This document shows, piece by piece, positions 35,227 through 47,790 of a stretch of 64,000 bases of DNA (its first letter is position 1; every line of letters starts with the position of its first letter). The DNA comes from Siderastrea siderea (Eukaryota; Cnidaria; Anthozoa; Scleractinia; Rhizangiidae). The notes beneath the pieces are model-generated. The model was not told the DNA's origin, made no database searches, and was given only the letters and a program-made list of their open reading frames with translations. The stretch spans positions 11,696,883 to 11,760,882 of the forward strand of contig OZ034979.1 in assembly GCA_964030785.1 (NCBI GenBank). Reading direction: 5' to 3'. The position numbers and the translations under genes are program-made.

Positions 35227-35460
35227 TTTACAAGCTGCAAGACAAACTCTGTACTGTTTTGACCGCGACGTGTCGGCCGGTTGTCGGCCGAGCGAAGCTC
35301 CAGTGCCCAGGCCCCTTCTGCACCCAGAGCCTACGATTCGTTTGGTCAGCTCACGAGATAAGAAAAGACCATGGGGCTCTGGGAACGAAAATATAACTTA
35401 CTACAGTAATTCCCCACTTTCATTTATACCATTTGGCATGGCATTTGTTTATTTTAGGGT
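35227..35460 (-). promoter_or_regulatory. Probable ERLEC1 promoter/5' UTR region
   Basis: This lies directly upstream of the ERLEC1 start codon. It is locally richer in CpG than its surroundings and contains a short inverted GTCGGCCGA-type repeat at about 35,271-35,291. No TATA box is evident. The promoter role is inferred from position. A plus-strand open frame at 35,270-35,473 overlaps it, but I see no gene evidence for it. Confidence 0.35.
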
Positions 35461-35894
35461 TTCTTTGCTTTAATGTTTTTGTTGTGATTTTTGTTTTTTT
35501 TTTTAATTCTCATTTTTAACTGATTTATTCATTCTTTGATTCATTCAATCTTTCATTCGCTAATATATTTATTTATTTATTTATTTATTTATTATTTATT
35601 TATTCATTTACCTTTAGAGGTATTTCTCGTTTTCTCGCTTTTACTATACTGGAGTTATCGAAATATCACTGTATCCTTTGCGTCATTACACGAGTTCCTT
35701 GTTCCTTGGTGAAATACGCGGTTTACCGTAGGTTTGTTTGTGGAAAAATTGAACTGTTCGATTTCGCGGAATCTTCTCACTTTCGATACAAATGGTCAAA
35801 TATGGTATATACTCGTTTCTGGAAAAATTGAACTGTTATATTCGGCTGGTTTCTCCAATACTGAATAGCTGCCCATTGGGAGGAGGGGACAAGG

Positions 35895-36075
35895 GGGGGG
35901 GGGGGGGGGGAGAGCTCAAGTATATGAATGAAATGAATGAATGAATGAATGAATGAATGAATGAATGAATGAATGAATGAATGAATGAATGAATGAATGA
36001 ATGAATGAATGAATGAATGAATGAATGAATGAATGAATGAATGAATGAATGAATGAATGAATGAATGAATGAAGA
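35895..36075. repeat. Poly-G run and long (GAAT)n microsatellite
   Basis: A run of about 18 G (35,894-35,911) is followed by an almost uninterrupted GAAT tetranucleotide array (about 35,925-36,073, roughly 37 units). A smaller (ATTT)n array is at 35,563-35,596. Confidence 0.95.
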
Positions 36076-36419
36076 ACTTTAGGTCGATCGACTTATCGGG
36101 TCTTAAAAACCACTAAAATACATAACAATTTCCCTGCTCTGTTGAAGTTCCATTAGTGTCGTGTTGATGTCTTGCAGAGTCAAATCTCTGCGTAGTCAGA
36201 TCAGCCTTGCTGTTATGTTTGTAATTTGATAAAACCTAATTAAACTACGAGCCTGCATTACATAAGTGCCGTGTGGATAGATCTTCAGAAGAATTGCTTG
36301 CAGCCAGCCCTGAATGTCCCAAGAGAGTTCGCCTGCCGCAGCTCAACAGGAAGGCTATTCCAAAGAAATGACGGAGAAGTAGAAATATTAAGCCAAATTT
36401 TTTTGCCCACAAAAGTCCC

Positions 36420-39400
36420 ATTAAGCACGCCCCAGAACTGAGGTTTTCTTAAACGCATTTAAAAAGGGAACCAAGAGGGTCCGAGACAATTTATCCTTCC
36501 ACCTTTCTGTCAGTTCATCATCGCAATCTGTACCTATAACCCTGAAGTACGCACTCTTTTTAAACAACTCTAATTAAGTGATATCCTGCTAAAATCTTTC
36601 TACCCAAAAAAGTTTGCCAGAAACTCTCCAACTCAAAAAACTCCCAAATGATAGATTCAAAACCCAGAAAGTACTTCGCTCCTCTCCGTCACCGTAATAT
36701 ACCTGAAAACCCTCCCCCTCGGGTTAGAAAGCGCTCTTTAACTCCCCCTCCCCCTGGCGAGTAAATCCAAATTTCTGAGTACCCCTCAGGATGGCTGAGG
36801 AACTACGGCTACTTGAAAAAAAAAAAAACCAAAAGAGTTCCTTTCTCGGAAAGGAAGATCAGCAGTTCATTTGTGCGTTGTTTTAGTCTAGTTCCATCAT
36901 GTGTTGAAGGGAAGTACTTATAGAATTACCGTAGTAACGTTTTCCTGTTTCAAACATGACCTGGTACAACCATCAAGTTTCAATTAGTGAAACACGAGAA
37001 AGTGAATCGAAAAAAGCTATATATATCTATAGATATCTTCTCGCAAAAATATTTTCACCAACAATCAATCGGTGCATTGTTTTTAAGGCTTTTGCTGAAG
37101 GGAAGAACCCATAGAATAATGTAGTTTTTCCTGTCTGAAAAATCACCTGGTACAACCAGTTGCTTTCTTCAGAGTTAGTAGAGGGAGACTTTGAAAGGAA
37201 GACCAGCAATACAACTGAGCATTGATTTTTTTTAATCTTAAGTTCCGTTTTGATAAAAAGTTCGAAGCTGAGATCGGTCAAAATTATAATAATATGCTAA
37301 GAACCATGCCAGGCTGCTGAGGCAGAGATTAGCTATTCTCCTACACAACTGTTATTTAGCTTGTCACGCATTTTGCGTGACGAGCATTCAGTCGCGTGAT
37401 AACATTCATTCGTTACATTGATCATGTAAGTTTAGGCTTCTAGTTCTGGTTGTCGGCTCGTTCATATAACGGGGATGTCCTTAATTATACTGGGCTGTTA
37501 TACTGGGGTTCTGTTGCATCAGGAGCCCATTACTCGGAGCCTCCATCTCTCATATATCCTTCATACATGCATTCAGTACCGTAAATTTGACCACTCTGAA
37601 GAACATCGTTGGTTAAAAAAGACAGAAAACAAGGGGAAAAGCATTGTGCGATATTACTGTAACTTAGCTTATATCTTCTCCCGTCAGAAACGTGACCATG
37701 ATATTTATCTATCCAATCGTAGTGTGAAAACAGAAGAGTAAAACACAAGATTTCGTTTTTCGCAAACGAAGATCGGCAATTAATCTTTGCATCGTTTTTA
37801 TCTGAATTTCCGTTTCCTGAAGGGAAGTACTTATAGAATTACTGTAGTACGTTTTTCCTGTCTCAAACATAACCTGGTACACCCATCTATTGATTATGTT
37901 TATATACTACGCGGCGGCGCCAGAGGGCAGATGACCTGTGCGCAGATGTGGGCCCGGAATTGTTGGTAAGGGAGGAGGAACAGAGATGGAGCCTAAAATC
38001 TATACACTTTCTTGCAAAACTTACACGTATCCCCAGATCTAGAGTCAACCCTCCGATCTACTTGCTTAGTATAGTTCTAAGTTTTGAGTCCGTGGATAAA
38101 ATCCCAAGTGTCAGTTCTACCTGTTTCTATTGAGCAGTGTCTTCCATGGGCGGTAGTTATCATGCTGTAGGGTATGACTCTAACTTTTGATGTGGATGAC
38201 ACTCACCTCCCCCCTCCCCCCCTTCCCGTCCGCGCCCTACTGTCTGTCTGTCTGTCTGTCATCTGCGCCTAGAGTGGGTGGATGAAAGACCTATTGGACT
38301 ATATTTTAAAAACTGGACTTAAGAAAGACTAAGGCCTCAGAACGGAACCTAAAAAGGTCTTTTTTACCGCATTAAAAAAGCTTCCCGGTACCTTTCTGTC
38401 CGTTCATCATGATCTGTACCTGTAACCCTGACAGTGATGTCCTGCTGAAATCTTTCTACCCCCAAAACAGTTCACCAGAAAATCTACAACGACTACAAGC
38501 CCCCAAATCGTAGATTTCAAACCCCAAAAAGGACTTGGCACCTTTCCGTAACTCTGAATATACCTGAGTAGCCCCTCCGGTTAGAAAGCTCACTTTGACT
38601 TCCCCCACCCTCTCCCCCTGGCGAGTAAATCCAGATTTCTGAGCACCCCTCAGGATGGCTGAGGATCTACGGCTTCTTGAAAAAAACAAAACAAAAGAGT
38701 TCCTTTCTCGGAAAGGAAGATCAACAGTTTATTTGTGCATCGGTTTTAGGCTAGTTCCGTTTACTGAAGGGAAGTACTTATAGAATTACCGTAGTTTTCG
38801 TTTCTCAACCATGACCTGGTACAACCATCAAGTTTCAAAGTGAAGGACAAGAAAATGATGAAACAATAATATATATATAGAGAGAGATATCTTCCCACAA
38901 AGATATTTTTACCAACAATCAATCGCTGCATTGTTTTTAAAGGCGTTTACTGAAGGGAAGAACTCATAGAATGATGTAGTTTTTCCTGTCTGAAACATCA
39001 CCTGATACAACCATTCAACACGTAAAAAGAAAAAGAGTTATGAAAACAAAAGAGTTGCTTTCTTTGAAAGGAAGACCAGCCATGAAACTGAGCATTATTT
39101 TTTCCATCTAAAGTTCCGTTTTGATAAGAAGTTCGAGGCTGAGATCTTTCAAAATTATAAGAATATGCTAAGAACATTAACAGGCTGCTGAGGCTGAGGG
39201 TTAACTATTCTTCTACACAGCTGTAATTGTGCATGTGCTCTTCACGCATTTTGCGTGACGAGCCAAAATATAACGGCTCATACATTAACCTCAACTGTAT
39301 TCAACTTCGATTCAGTCGCGTGATAACATTCATTCGTTACATCAATCATGTAAGTTTGGGCTTCTGATTGTGCTCGTTCATATAACGGGGATTTCCTTAT

Positions 39401-40230
39401 ACCGGGCTCTTATATTGGGGTTCTGTTGTATACATGCATTCAGTTCCGCAAATTTGACCACTCTGAAGAATATCGTTGGCTAAAAAAGAAAGAAAACAAG
39501 GGGAAAAGCATTGTACAATATTACTGTAACTTAGCTTATATCTTCTCCCGTCAGAAACATGACCATGATATTTATCTATCCAATCGTAGTGTGAAAGCAA
39601 AAGAGTAAAAAAACAAGATTTCGTTTCTCGCAAACGAAGACCAACAATTAATCTTTGCATTGTTTTCATCTGAATTTCCGTTTCCTGAAGGGAATTAGTA
39701 GAGTAGTTTTTCCTGTCCCAAACAAAACCTAGTACACCCATCTATTCATTATGTTTATATACTACAGGATACATGTGGCGGCGCCCGAGGGCAGATGACC
39801 TGTGCGCAGACGCGGGCCCGGGATTTTTTTGTAGGGAGGGAAGGGGGAACAGAGATTGAGCCTAAAATCCATACACTTGCGACCTAAATCAATACACTTT
39901 CTTGCAAAACTTACACGTATCCTCAGATCTACAATCAACCCTTCGATCTGCTCGCTTAGTATGGTTCTAAGTTTTGAGTCCGTGGGTGAAGGCCAAAGTG
40001 TTTCTATTGAGCAGTGCCTTCCATGGGCGGTGGCAGGAGCCCATGGCGGTGGTTATTGCGCTGTAGGGTGTGGCTTTAAATTTGATGTGTATGAAACTTC
40101 TTTCCCCCCCCCCTCCCCCGTCTGAAACTCCCCCTCTCCTGTCTCTCCCGGGTATTTCTTCACCTGCACCTACCTAGTACCTAAAGCCGGCGGTGGATGA
40201 AATCTTAAAGGTGTCAACGCTCAAATAAAA
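36420..40230. repeat. Tandem duplication of about 1.87 kb, two units
   Basis: Unit 1 (about 36,420-38,300) and unit 2 (about 38,300-40,230) share blocks in the same order: GAGTTCCTTTCTCGGAAAGG (36,836 and 38,698), GCATTTTGCGTGACGAGC, CAAGATTTCGTTT.TCGCAAA (37,747 and 39,615), GGGCAGATGACCTGTGCGCA and CTTGCAAAACTTACACGTAT. The offset is 1,862-1,883 bp. Each unit carries further internal copies of the GGAAAGGAAGAxCAGCA block. No gene is recognised, and the array ends about 330 bp before the VWA gene. Confidence 0.8.
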
Positions 40231-40424
40231 GCAACTGAACACGGTTCACGGGCTTCTGGCACGGTTCGTCTGGCGCAGTTTGTCTCTAGATTTTTAGTCA
40301 AATGGAATGCGGTTGTTTTTGTGTGTTTCCTTTTTTGGGCGCTTCGCGATGAAAAGTCACAACTGTGACGCAACGTCCGCTTCAGCGTAGCTTTGTGACA
40401 GAGGCGGAAAAATATTTTTTTTAA

Positions 40425-40554
40425 AATAGTATAGTGTAATTGACCGCTTCCGGCAGAGAACACAATAAAAAGGTCAAGTACGTGCAGCAGAAGGCAAATT
40501 TCACAATTGCACCTTAGCTACAACCATCAGTACACGCGCAACTCTCCTCTAGCC
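40425..40554 (+). promoter_or_regulatory. Probable core promoter and 5' UTR of the VWA gene
   Basis: An AT-rich TATA-like segment (tttttttaaaatagtatag, about 40,418-40,436) sits roughly 120 nt before the ATG at 40,555. An open frame in phase with the gene begins at 40,507, but the ATG at 40,555 is preferred because it is followed at once by a signal peptide. The transcription start cannot be fixed from sequence. Confidence 0.3.
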
Positions 40555-43500
40555 ATGAAGAAAGCTACCATGATGAGCTACATAGCTGTTTTAGTCGTGA
40601 TTCTGACAGACCTCTCGGAGGGCAGTGTAGATTTCTTCGACATCGTGGATCAAACGACGGCAGAGTTTCTGCAGGGCTACAGGAAAGGCCTTCATCGTTC
40701 TAGCAGTGCTGCTGCGATTTCAGCGCCGAGAAATAACAAGTACTTAGAGGCCTCTATGCAAATCATCCGAGGTAAGATACGTGAATTGAGTGTGAAATGT
40801 ATATAGTACCTGCCTATCAACTGTGTTGTTGTGAGCCTTGGCATTGCTTTATGTCAGATCATCGACCTTTATGTCAGGTCATCCGCTTTTCTTCCTACTA
40901 CCTCCTGAATTCCCACGCCGCTGTTATCCTAACTGTTACCCTTGGGACGTTTGTAAGAAAAAAAATTGGTCATTAGGTATATTGCTCTTCATGCGGTCTA
41001 TCGCCGGATTTGCGATGCCATAGCTGGAAGGATTCGAAATTGAAGAGCATAATACCTTTTATATCGAAACTTCCCCTTCTGTCACGGTGAGGTATGGAAA
41101 AGTACCTTTCTTTTTTGCTTTGACCCCCCCCCCCCCCCCCCCTTTAACAGGCATGCTGGGTGGTTGGAAAGTGGAAGAAAGGGACTTGAATGTGACTTTT
41201 CTTGGGGGTGGGTGGGGATTGGGGCGTAGAACAGAAGGATCGCTGCCGAACTATAGGGACACTATAGCTTGCGACTTGTTCGCTTAATTGTTCTCTTGTT
41301 TTGTCTTACATCAGGTATGGCAGATGCAAAAGGAGCGTCGAGAGGAAGATATCGATCAAGATCGCAAATTAGCATCAACTCTGTTCAAAGGGCCGTGATG
41401 GATAAAGACGTTCCTAAAGCACGAAATATGATAGGTCATTTGGTGAGCAATATTTTCGAAACCTGCTGTTTACCGCTGATGTTGTACAAGGCAGCTGTAA
41501 CGTTTGGGTACACACCCCTGCCGTGGTACAAGGGGGTACCCCCTTGGGTTTTCGTTATGCTACATTTTTTTGAAAAGATTTCAACTTAAAATATAGTCTC
41601 CTACGCAGCCGTTTTTAGTATGGGGAGGAGCGTTGCGTGACGACACTAAAAACGGCTGCGTAGGAGACTACTTACGATAAGGTACATATTATAAGTTGCC
41701 GCGCTGCTGGGGGCCTGTGACGTCATTTAAGATGGCCGCCATATTAGGCGCCGTCTTAGATTTTACCGAAAATAAAAAAATTGAAAGTTTTTATGCTGAA
41801 CATGTAGAATATGACATAATTATAAAAACATTTTGCTGCTTTTTGTTGACATTTTTTGCATTTTTCACTTAAAAAGGGTAAAAAGCACGAATTTTTCTTC
41901 AAAAATGGCTTGACCACCTGCTACTTATGACGTTATATCTCATAACCATAGCAACTGCCAAACTTGTGTCAACATGTGTCTTAGGGATAAGCGCACAGCT
42001 ACTGAAAACGGCAGATCTAGATAATTATTCGTCTTGGAAAAATTCAGTTGTACGCCCGAGGGTTAAATAAGTTTGGTTTTTGGGTGAAAGCTATATTGAA
42101 CTCTTCTTTTGTGCGGCGCTGTCAGATTATAATTGTTTTCATGCAGCATAGAGTATTTCGCACTTTTCAAGGGGCACTAAAACGTTTTTCCGTTTTGAAA
42201 CAGATCCGTCCCGAATGCCACTGTCCTCCAAGGCAAGGCCGATGTCGGCCTGCTGATTTACCGAAGCACTGCCGAAAGAAACCGAACACGTACGAAAACG
42301 TTCTCAAACAGCTTCGTAAAGTTCTGGACGAAGACGAACTGGATACTCTACTGGGAGTAACAGGCGATGTATCACTTATTTTTGTCATGGACACCACTGG
42401 CAGTATGAGTGACGAAATAGAAGCTGCAAAGAACATTTCCAAGGCTATCGCTGCTTATCCGAGGGAATCTTCTGTAAACTATATTCTCTCACCATTCAGT
42501 GACCCAAGTAAGTATAAGTTAGACTTCAGGGGTAAAGGGGAAGGGTAAAACGCCTTCAATGTTGGATGGCGGCTTTCGAGGGAGCCACGAAAAAGAGCGA
42601 ACAAGAAGTAACCCAAAATATCCTTTGATATAACAAAGCTTTAGCTACCGCTTCAGATGAAAAAAAGGGGAAATCAGGGCTGAAAACGGGTATGGATTGA
42701 AGAGGCTAGGTCTGAAAATGAGTCTGAAAAAGGACGTTTCTTCTTCTGAGATAGGGTTAGGGTTTGAAGATCAAGATGCCAAAAAATCCAATGAGGGCCC
42801 CCTCCAGGTGTGCCGCCTACATAGAGCTCTATGATCTAATGCTGCAACGGACCCAATAGTACCCATTGTGAAAAAGAAAATCTTAAAGCCTATTCCCTGC
42901 CTTAAGCAACACAAAAAATATGCCGTATCTTAGACCAAAACGGCATAAATATGTACCCACGTTTCAGATCAACAATTAAAGGCTCTAAAAGCCATACCCC
43001 TTGGGGAGACACACCTACAAATTCAGCTTAAGGCCGCGGTACTTGCTAGTACCATTTTAAAAGAAACCTTTTTTTCGTTTTCTTCTCAGCCTGGGGAAAT
43101 GTTTACAAGTGTCCAAACCAAGACTCCTTTATGGAAGCTCTAGACACGCTGACGGCGCATGGAGGTCGTGACTGTCCCGAGCTGACATTCAACGGGATTA
43201 TAGACGCCATAGAACTAGGAGATCCTATTGTCGGGTCTCCTATGTTTGTTTTTACCGACGCAGGTGCGAAAGAGGGAGACGACTTAAAGTACACTCTGGA
43301 TAACGCGCTTGGTTTAGCACTGAAGTACATGATTCCTGTGAACTTTTTTTACAGCACTGAATTCGGAAGTTGTGGATCTTTCGACAGGCACAGCTCTCTT
43401 GTGGACCTCTTAGACGGGACAGATGGCTTTGGGATGCAGTTCAACTCCTCCGGCGAAATTCAGAAGATGAGTGGAGTTATGGCTGCTGCTCTAGATGGTA

Positions 43501-45142
43501 CATCAACCATTCTCGAAGGCCGATCAAGCGGGGACCTTGGAAGGAGACATTCGCGATCGGCGATAGACAAGATTTACAGAATACCCGTGGATAACACCGT
43601 CCAAACATTGATCGTCACCTTTGTTGCTTGGAGCAATCCTAATCTTGTCGAACTTCGCAATCCTAATGAGCTACCTCAGCCCCGAACCGAAAACCTTGCG
43701 CAGGGAGGGGTGTGGTTACTCAGGTCCCCCACCCGTGGGGAGTGGTCTTTTTACGTACCAGCTGCTGTTGGAACGCACACTTTCAAGGTCCAGTCGGGCA
43801 GCAGATTCAACTTGGAGTTCGATTTCTTTTTTCATCTGAAGAAGGAGATAGGAGGACAGTTGTTTGAGGATCCAATCGATTACCCCTTGTTAGGTAAGAA
43901 ATAATTAATTTAATGTACTCCTGTAATTGCTCGTTTTTTTTTCCTTTCAGCTAGTTAGTTAGTCAAGCATCAAGTGGTCAAGTAATTAGACCAGTCAGTT
44001 AGTCACTCAGTCAGTCAGTCATTAATGTAATCGGCCAGCTAGTTGGCCAGTCACTTAACCAGCCAGTAAAAACTCAGTAAGTCTGCCATTCCGCCAGTCA
44101 GCCAGCCAGACTGACCAGCAGTTAGTCAGCCGATCGGTTAGTTAGATCAGTTAGTCATTTAGTCATCTAGTCAGTCAGTCAGTCAGTCAGCCAGCCAGCC
44201 AGCCAGCCAGTCAGTCAGTCAGTCAGTCAGTCAGTCAGTCAGTTTGCCAGTCAGTCAGTCAGACAGTAGGCAAACCAGTAAGTCGGTCAAGCATTCAATC
44301 ATTCAGTCAGTTAATTAGTCGATCGGTTAGTAAGTCATTCAGTCAGTCACTTAGTCAGTGTTAGCTTATTTAACACGCTGACTGTAAGTCAGTTAATAAG
44401 CGCTCCTTAAGACAGACTAATGACAGTCGAAAGAAAGTAAAAAATATGAAAAACGTCTTCGGTACAAATGTCTATACAAATCTCTTCATTTCAAATTTCA
44501 GGTGACATCTCCACAGTAAACTTAATAATTCCTTTAAAGAAGCGCCTTAATCTCACGTCACTGGGTCTGACTCTTGTTGACAAGTCGGGTCGCCACCTCG
44601 AGAATGTCAACTTAGTCACGAGCAATCTCGTGGGTACGTTTATCCCCCCTTTAGCACCATTCAAACTTAAGCTTTCCGGAAGTACAGCAGAAGGACACCC
44701 TTTCCAGAGGATTTCTCCCAAATTCGTTACCGCCAAGAACGTTTTGCTCCGTCTACAAGGCGGGCAACGCTACAACACCCTACAATGCGGTAGAACCCTG
44801 CGGCTTTCTTTCGTTCTGGATTACAACGGTGAAAGTGGCGAGAGTTTTGGTGTTACTGTCAACTCTTCATTGGTGATGAAGACCTCTTCAAATACGACAA
44901 CGACCGCAATACAGGCTCGTTATAGGCGTATAGTAAAGAACAGACTTCGAGACCCTGAGGTGTTCTTCACTGTGTGGCTCAAAACACCGAGAGATGTCAC
45001 TGACATTCTCGACAAGTGGAACACCATGAAAGTTACAGTGAAGAGAAGGTCTGGTAACAAGGTTGGGTCGGCTGTCAGTCAAGCCGACATGACGTCATAC
45101 ACTAACCATTTCAAGGTCACGTGTCCGATCAGGGGCCCATGA
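40555..45142 (+). CDS. Secreted hemicentin/VWA7-like protein with a von Willebrand factor A domain
   Basis: Exons are 40555-40771, 41315-41442, 42204-42507, 43090-43893 and 44502-45142, all GT-AG with phases 1,0,1,1, giving 697 aa. The start at 40,555 (gccATGa) gives a signal peptide, MKKATMMSYIAVLVVILTDL, ending near SEG. An arginine/serine-rich stretch (SRGRYRSRSQ) and a cysteine-rich stretch (CHCPPRQGRC) precede the VWA domain, about residues 170-355. The MIDAS motif is DTTGSMS at D178, with FTDAG at about 271-275. The segment GGRDCPELTFNGI is typical of hemicentin and VWA7. After the VWA come two beta-rich segments (RGEWSFYVP...GTHTFKV, and FKLKLSG...GHPFQRISP) that match the conserved region after the hemicentin/VWA7 VWA domain. 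No Ig, TSP1 or EGF repeats follow, so it is a short family member. Function is probably extracellular or matrix adhesion (inferred). The substrate is unknown. Confidence 0.85.
41594..41670. mobile_element. 77-bp MITE in VWA intron 2
   Basis: TAGTCTCCTACGCAGCCGTT pairs with AACGGCTGCGTAGGAGACTA, and ACTAAAAACG continues the stem. The loop is GGGGAGGAGCGTTGCGTGAC. This is a near-perfect hairpin and a compact terminal-repeat element. Confidence 0.8.
43960..44400. repeat. Degenerate (CAGT)n/(AGTC)n array in VWA intron 4
   Basis: The tetranucleotide AGTC/CAGC, with frequent single-base variants, fills most of the intron between exons 43,893 and 44,502. The purest part is 44,173-44,264. Confidence 0.9.
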
Positions 45143-45537
45143 GGCTTCTGGTTCGAAAAAAGCCGCCATTTGCACGAGAGAGCCCTAAGCTACTAAAAGT
45201 CCTCGAAAAATCGTCTTCCTACGACGCGAATGACAAAATAATCTCTCCCGTTTCAAGGTAATGCTTTTAACTGCCCTTTAAAAACATCTTATGAAACGAA
45301 AGCTATGCTATTTGGTAGAAGGGTTGCTGTGGTAGTGTAAGGTAGCCCTGGACCCTGATTTGGTAATTTTATATGACAAATGTCAACCTATAAAGAAACT
45401 ATGCAATTGTCAAAGCTTATACAAAATTTTATCAGGACTCTGAAATTACAGGGGTTTTTTCATTTAAGGTAAGAGATTTGTAAAATTTGAGGAATTTAAC
45501 ATTGCCCGGCGTTGTACCAGCGTTATCATTATAGAAT

Positions 45538-45574
45538 AATAAATAATGAAGTTTAACTTTTGTGGAATAATAAA
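45538..45574 (+). terminator. Poly(A) signals of the VWA gene
   Basis: Two AATAAA hexamers at 45,538-45,543 and 45,569-45,574 lie about 400 nt after the stop codon at 45,142. They are the most likely 3' end of the transcript. Confidence 0.45.
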
Positions 45575-45840
45575 TCGTACAACAGAAAATAAGGAATAGC
45601 ACCACAGACTCAAAGCGTACACCTGTGTTGCACAAACTTCGGCTTGACTTCTGTAGAGGAAGAACGGAGAGCTATCCTTGTAACGTAACTAACGAAAGAT
45701 TGCTGTAGTTGTTTCAGAAACGTTAATTAAATGGTTTTTAAACTGAGAAAAATGGTTTACGATTTAAAGGAATGTTTAAATTTTATGACAGAGAGTACGG
45801 AGATTCGCGAACCTAATTACACCCTGGCCAAAAGCTCGTA

Positions 45841-45985
45841 GCCTAGTACCCAAGGAGTTCTCCTCCCGCTCACTCGACTTGGCGCGAAATGTGACGTCAC
45901 CGAATGAGTCGCGGTATGCCATTCAGTGACGTCACATTTCGCGCCAAGTTGAGTGAGCGGAAAGAGAACGCCTGGGTACTAGGCT
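45841..45985. mobile_element. MITE, GCCTAGTACCCA ends
   Basis: GCCTAGTACCCAAGGAGTTCT pairs with the complement GAGAACGCCTGGGTACTAGGC. The inner arms ACTCGACTTGGCGCGAAATG and TGACGTCA also pair. The element is 145 bp, a long hairpin with a TGACGTCAC word on both arms. Confidence 0.8.
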
Positions 45986-46839
45986 GGTACTCAGGCCTAG
46001 TTATGACGGGGAGATGCAAACGTGGCCAAATTTTTATCACCAAAAGAGACCCGTTAGGCTAAAACTGGATTTAAAAAAATCCAACGGTCCAGAGCAGGAA
46101 GCCTCTTTGACATTTGTATGAAATTTTGTAAATGAAACTGATACAGTTGTCTGACATAAAGTTGAGAACGCGCTTTTTATCAACCCTAATAAAAGACCTA
46201 CCAAAATCTTTCCATCCAAAACAGTTCCACCAGAACATTGACTCTGCAAAAACCCAGTTGCTAACCCATAAAGGTCTTCGCACCTCGTTATCACTAATAT
46301 ACTCCTGAGTTCTCCCTTAAAGACGATCACATTCAACCTCCTCTCTCCCTTCTGCCGTGCTACATATTTACAATGGCAGCAAAGGGACCCTGAAAGACGG
46401 CAATCTCTTACCCAGATTGCCTAGTTCCTTTATTCCATTTCGGTGACGTATCCGACCAGGAGGCCTAGGCACTAGGCAATTACCCAGAGTCCTTCTGGGT
46501 ACCAGATTGGAAAAACGGCTGAAATTCCCTTGTTTGTCATCGACCCTTCAGGTCTGAAGGTGCTCATACGCCTAAGCAAACAATGCTATGTTATTTGATG
46601 ACCTGCTATGAGTTTGATTTACGTTGTGATTCATTTGCGAGAGCGCCGATATGCTTGGGATGGGGTTTTGTATTTCTGACATATCCGCCCCGAGCTCGAC
46701 GCTGTTCTCCAAGCTCGCTGTTACATGAGCAATACGCTGTGATGACGCTCGTGACCCCTTTTCTGTTATGAATCCACTGATCGAAGCCGGTCGTCTTGCA
46801 GGCTTTTTCTTTCTGTTCGCTGAGATAATCGACTAAGCC

Positions 46840-47500
46840 GTCTGCGGACAACGCCAATGTTTGTTCAGTTTTGTTTGTGATAGAAGGTGGGACACTCAGA
46901 TCTGAAGGTCGGTGGTTCGACGCCCAGTCCCTGCCATCGTGTTGTTTCCTTAGACTTCTCAAACTCATTAATAATTCATAAAGAGAAAACAAAGGAAATC
47001 ACTACCGTGACGGTGGTTTGGATACCGGATCTTAATTAGCATAAAGTTTTGCGAACTTTTGCCTTGAATTTCTCCAAGAATTATGAATGGTTTGAGAAGC
47101 CATATCAAAAACTCGAAAGAGTGTTTCATCAGGTATCCAAACACCTCGAAGTCGGTTAAAAAACTCGGCTGCACCTCGTTTTTTCAACCCACTTCTCGGC
47201 GTTTGGATATCCTGATGAAACACTCTTTCTCGTTATTGATATATTACAAGAAACTTCACTTCACATTGTCTTTCGCCACCCAGGTGTATAAATGGGTGCC
47301 GGCAACATACTGCTGGGGGTAACCCTGTGATAGACTGGCATCCCACCAACTTTGGTATCCGCGTCTTGTCCCACATATTCAAACTGGTTTGAATTAAAAG
47401 GACGAGACGAACCAAGGAATTCTCCCCTCAAATTGGCCTTGTCAGTTGTGTGCACTGTTCGCGTGTCAGGTCCCTTTGACCAAATCAATCAATCAAGCAA
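46840..47500. mobile_element. SINE fragments around a MITE
   Basis: A B-box-like GGTGGTTCGACGCCCAGTCC is at 46,909-46,930. A second segment, ATAAATGGGTGCCGGCAACA (47,287) with TGGGGGTAACCCTGTGATAG following, resembles a repeat body seen often in coral DNA. Boundaries are unclear. Confidence 0.35.
47109..47234. mobile_element. MITE, GTGTTTCATCAGGTATCCAAAC family (copy 1)
   Basis: GAAAGAGTGTTTCATCAGGT and its complement CCTGATGAAACACTCTTTC flank a 126-bp element. A second copy with the same terminal word is at 61,408-61,542. Confidence 0.75.
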
Positions 47501-47784
47501 GAGGGTAAGCTGACAGGCAGGCAATGACCAAATCAGACGGGCCCTGCAACCAGTCACCTAATGTGCGCGCTCAAAACAGTTGTCGCTTACCTTTCTTTGT
47601 GCTTCTACCTACAGAACATCACTTGACCCCCCCCCCCCCCCCTCCGGTTGCCAGCCTGACCTCACCTCACTCCCCCGTTCCCAGCCTGGCGTGTAATCCC
47701 CAGGGAAAACAATCCCACAGCAGTTTTTCCCCTTTCATTACATCTTACGATCAATAGAATAAACAAACAGTCCTAATCACTTTT

Positions 47785-47790
47785 TTTATT
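47785..47790 (-). terminator. Candidate distal poly(A) signal for CoREST
   Basis: AATAAA on the minus strand about 1.5 kb after the CoREST stop. A nearer clear hexamer was not found between 47,790 and 49,311, so a long 3' UTR is possible. That UTR would contain a 120-codon open frame (48,240-47,878) that I do not recognise. Confidence 0.3.

Noticed and set aside
35270..35473. Plus-strand frame divergent from ERLEC1
   Set aside because: It lies in the CpG-rich 5' region with no conserved motif, and its composition explains the length.
42048..42203. Upstream extension of the third VWA exon in the same open frame
   Set aside because: The acceptor at 42,203 keeps phase with the preceding exon, and the extension has no VWA-family sequence.
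43370..43839. Open frames overlapping the VWA exon in other frames
   Set aside because: They are shadows of the real VWA frame, which carries the domain motifs.
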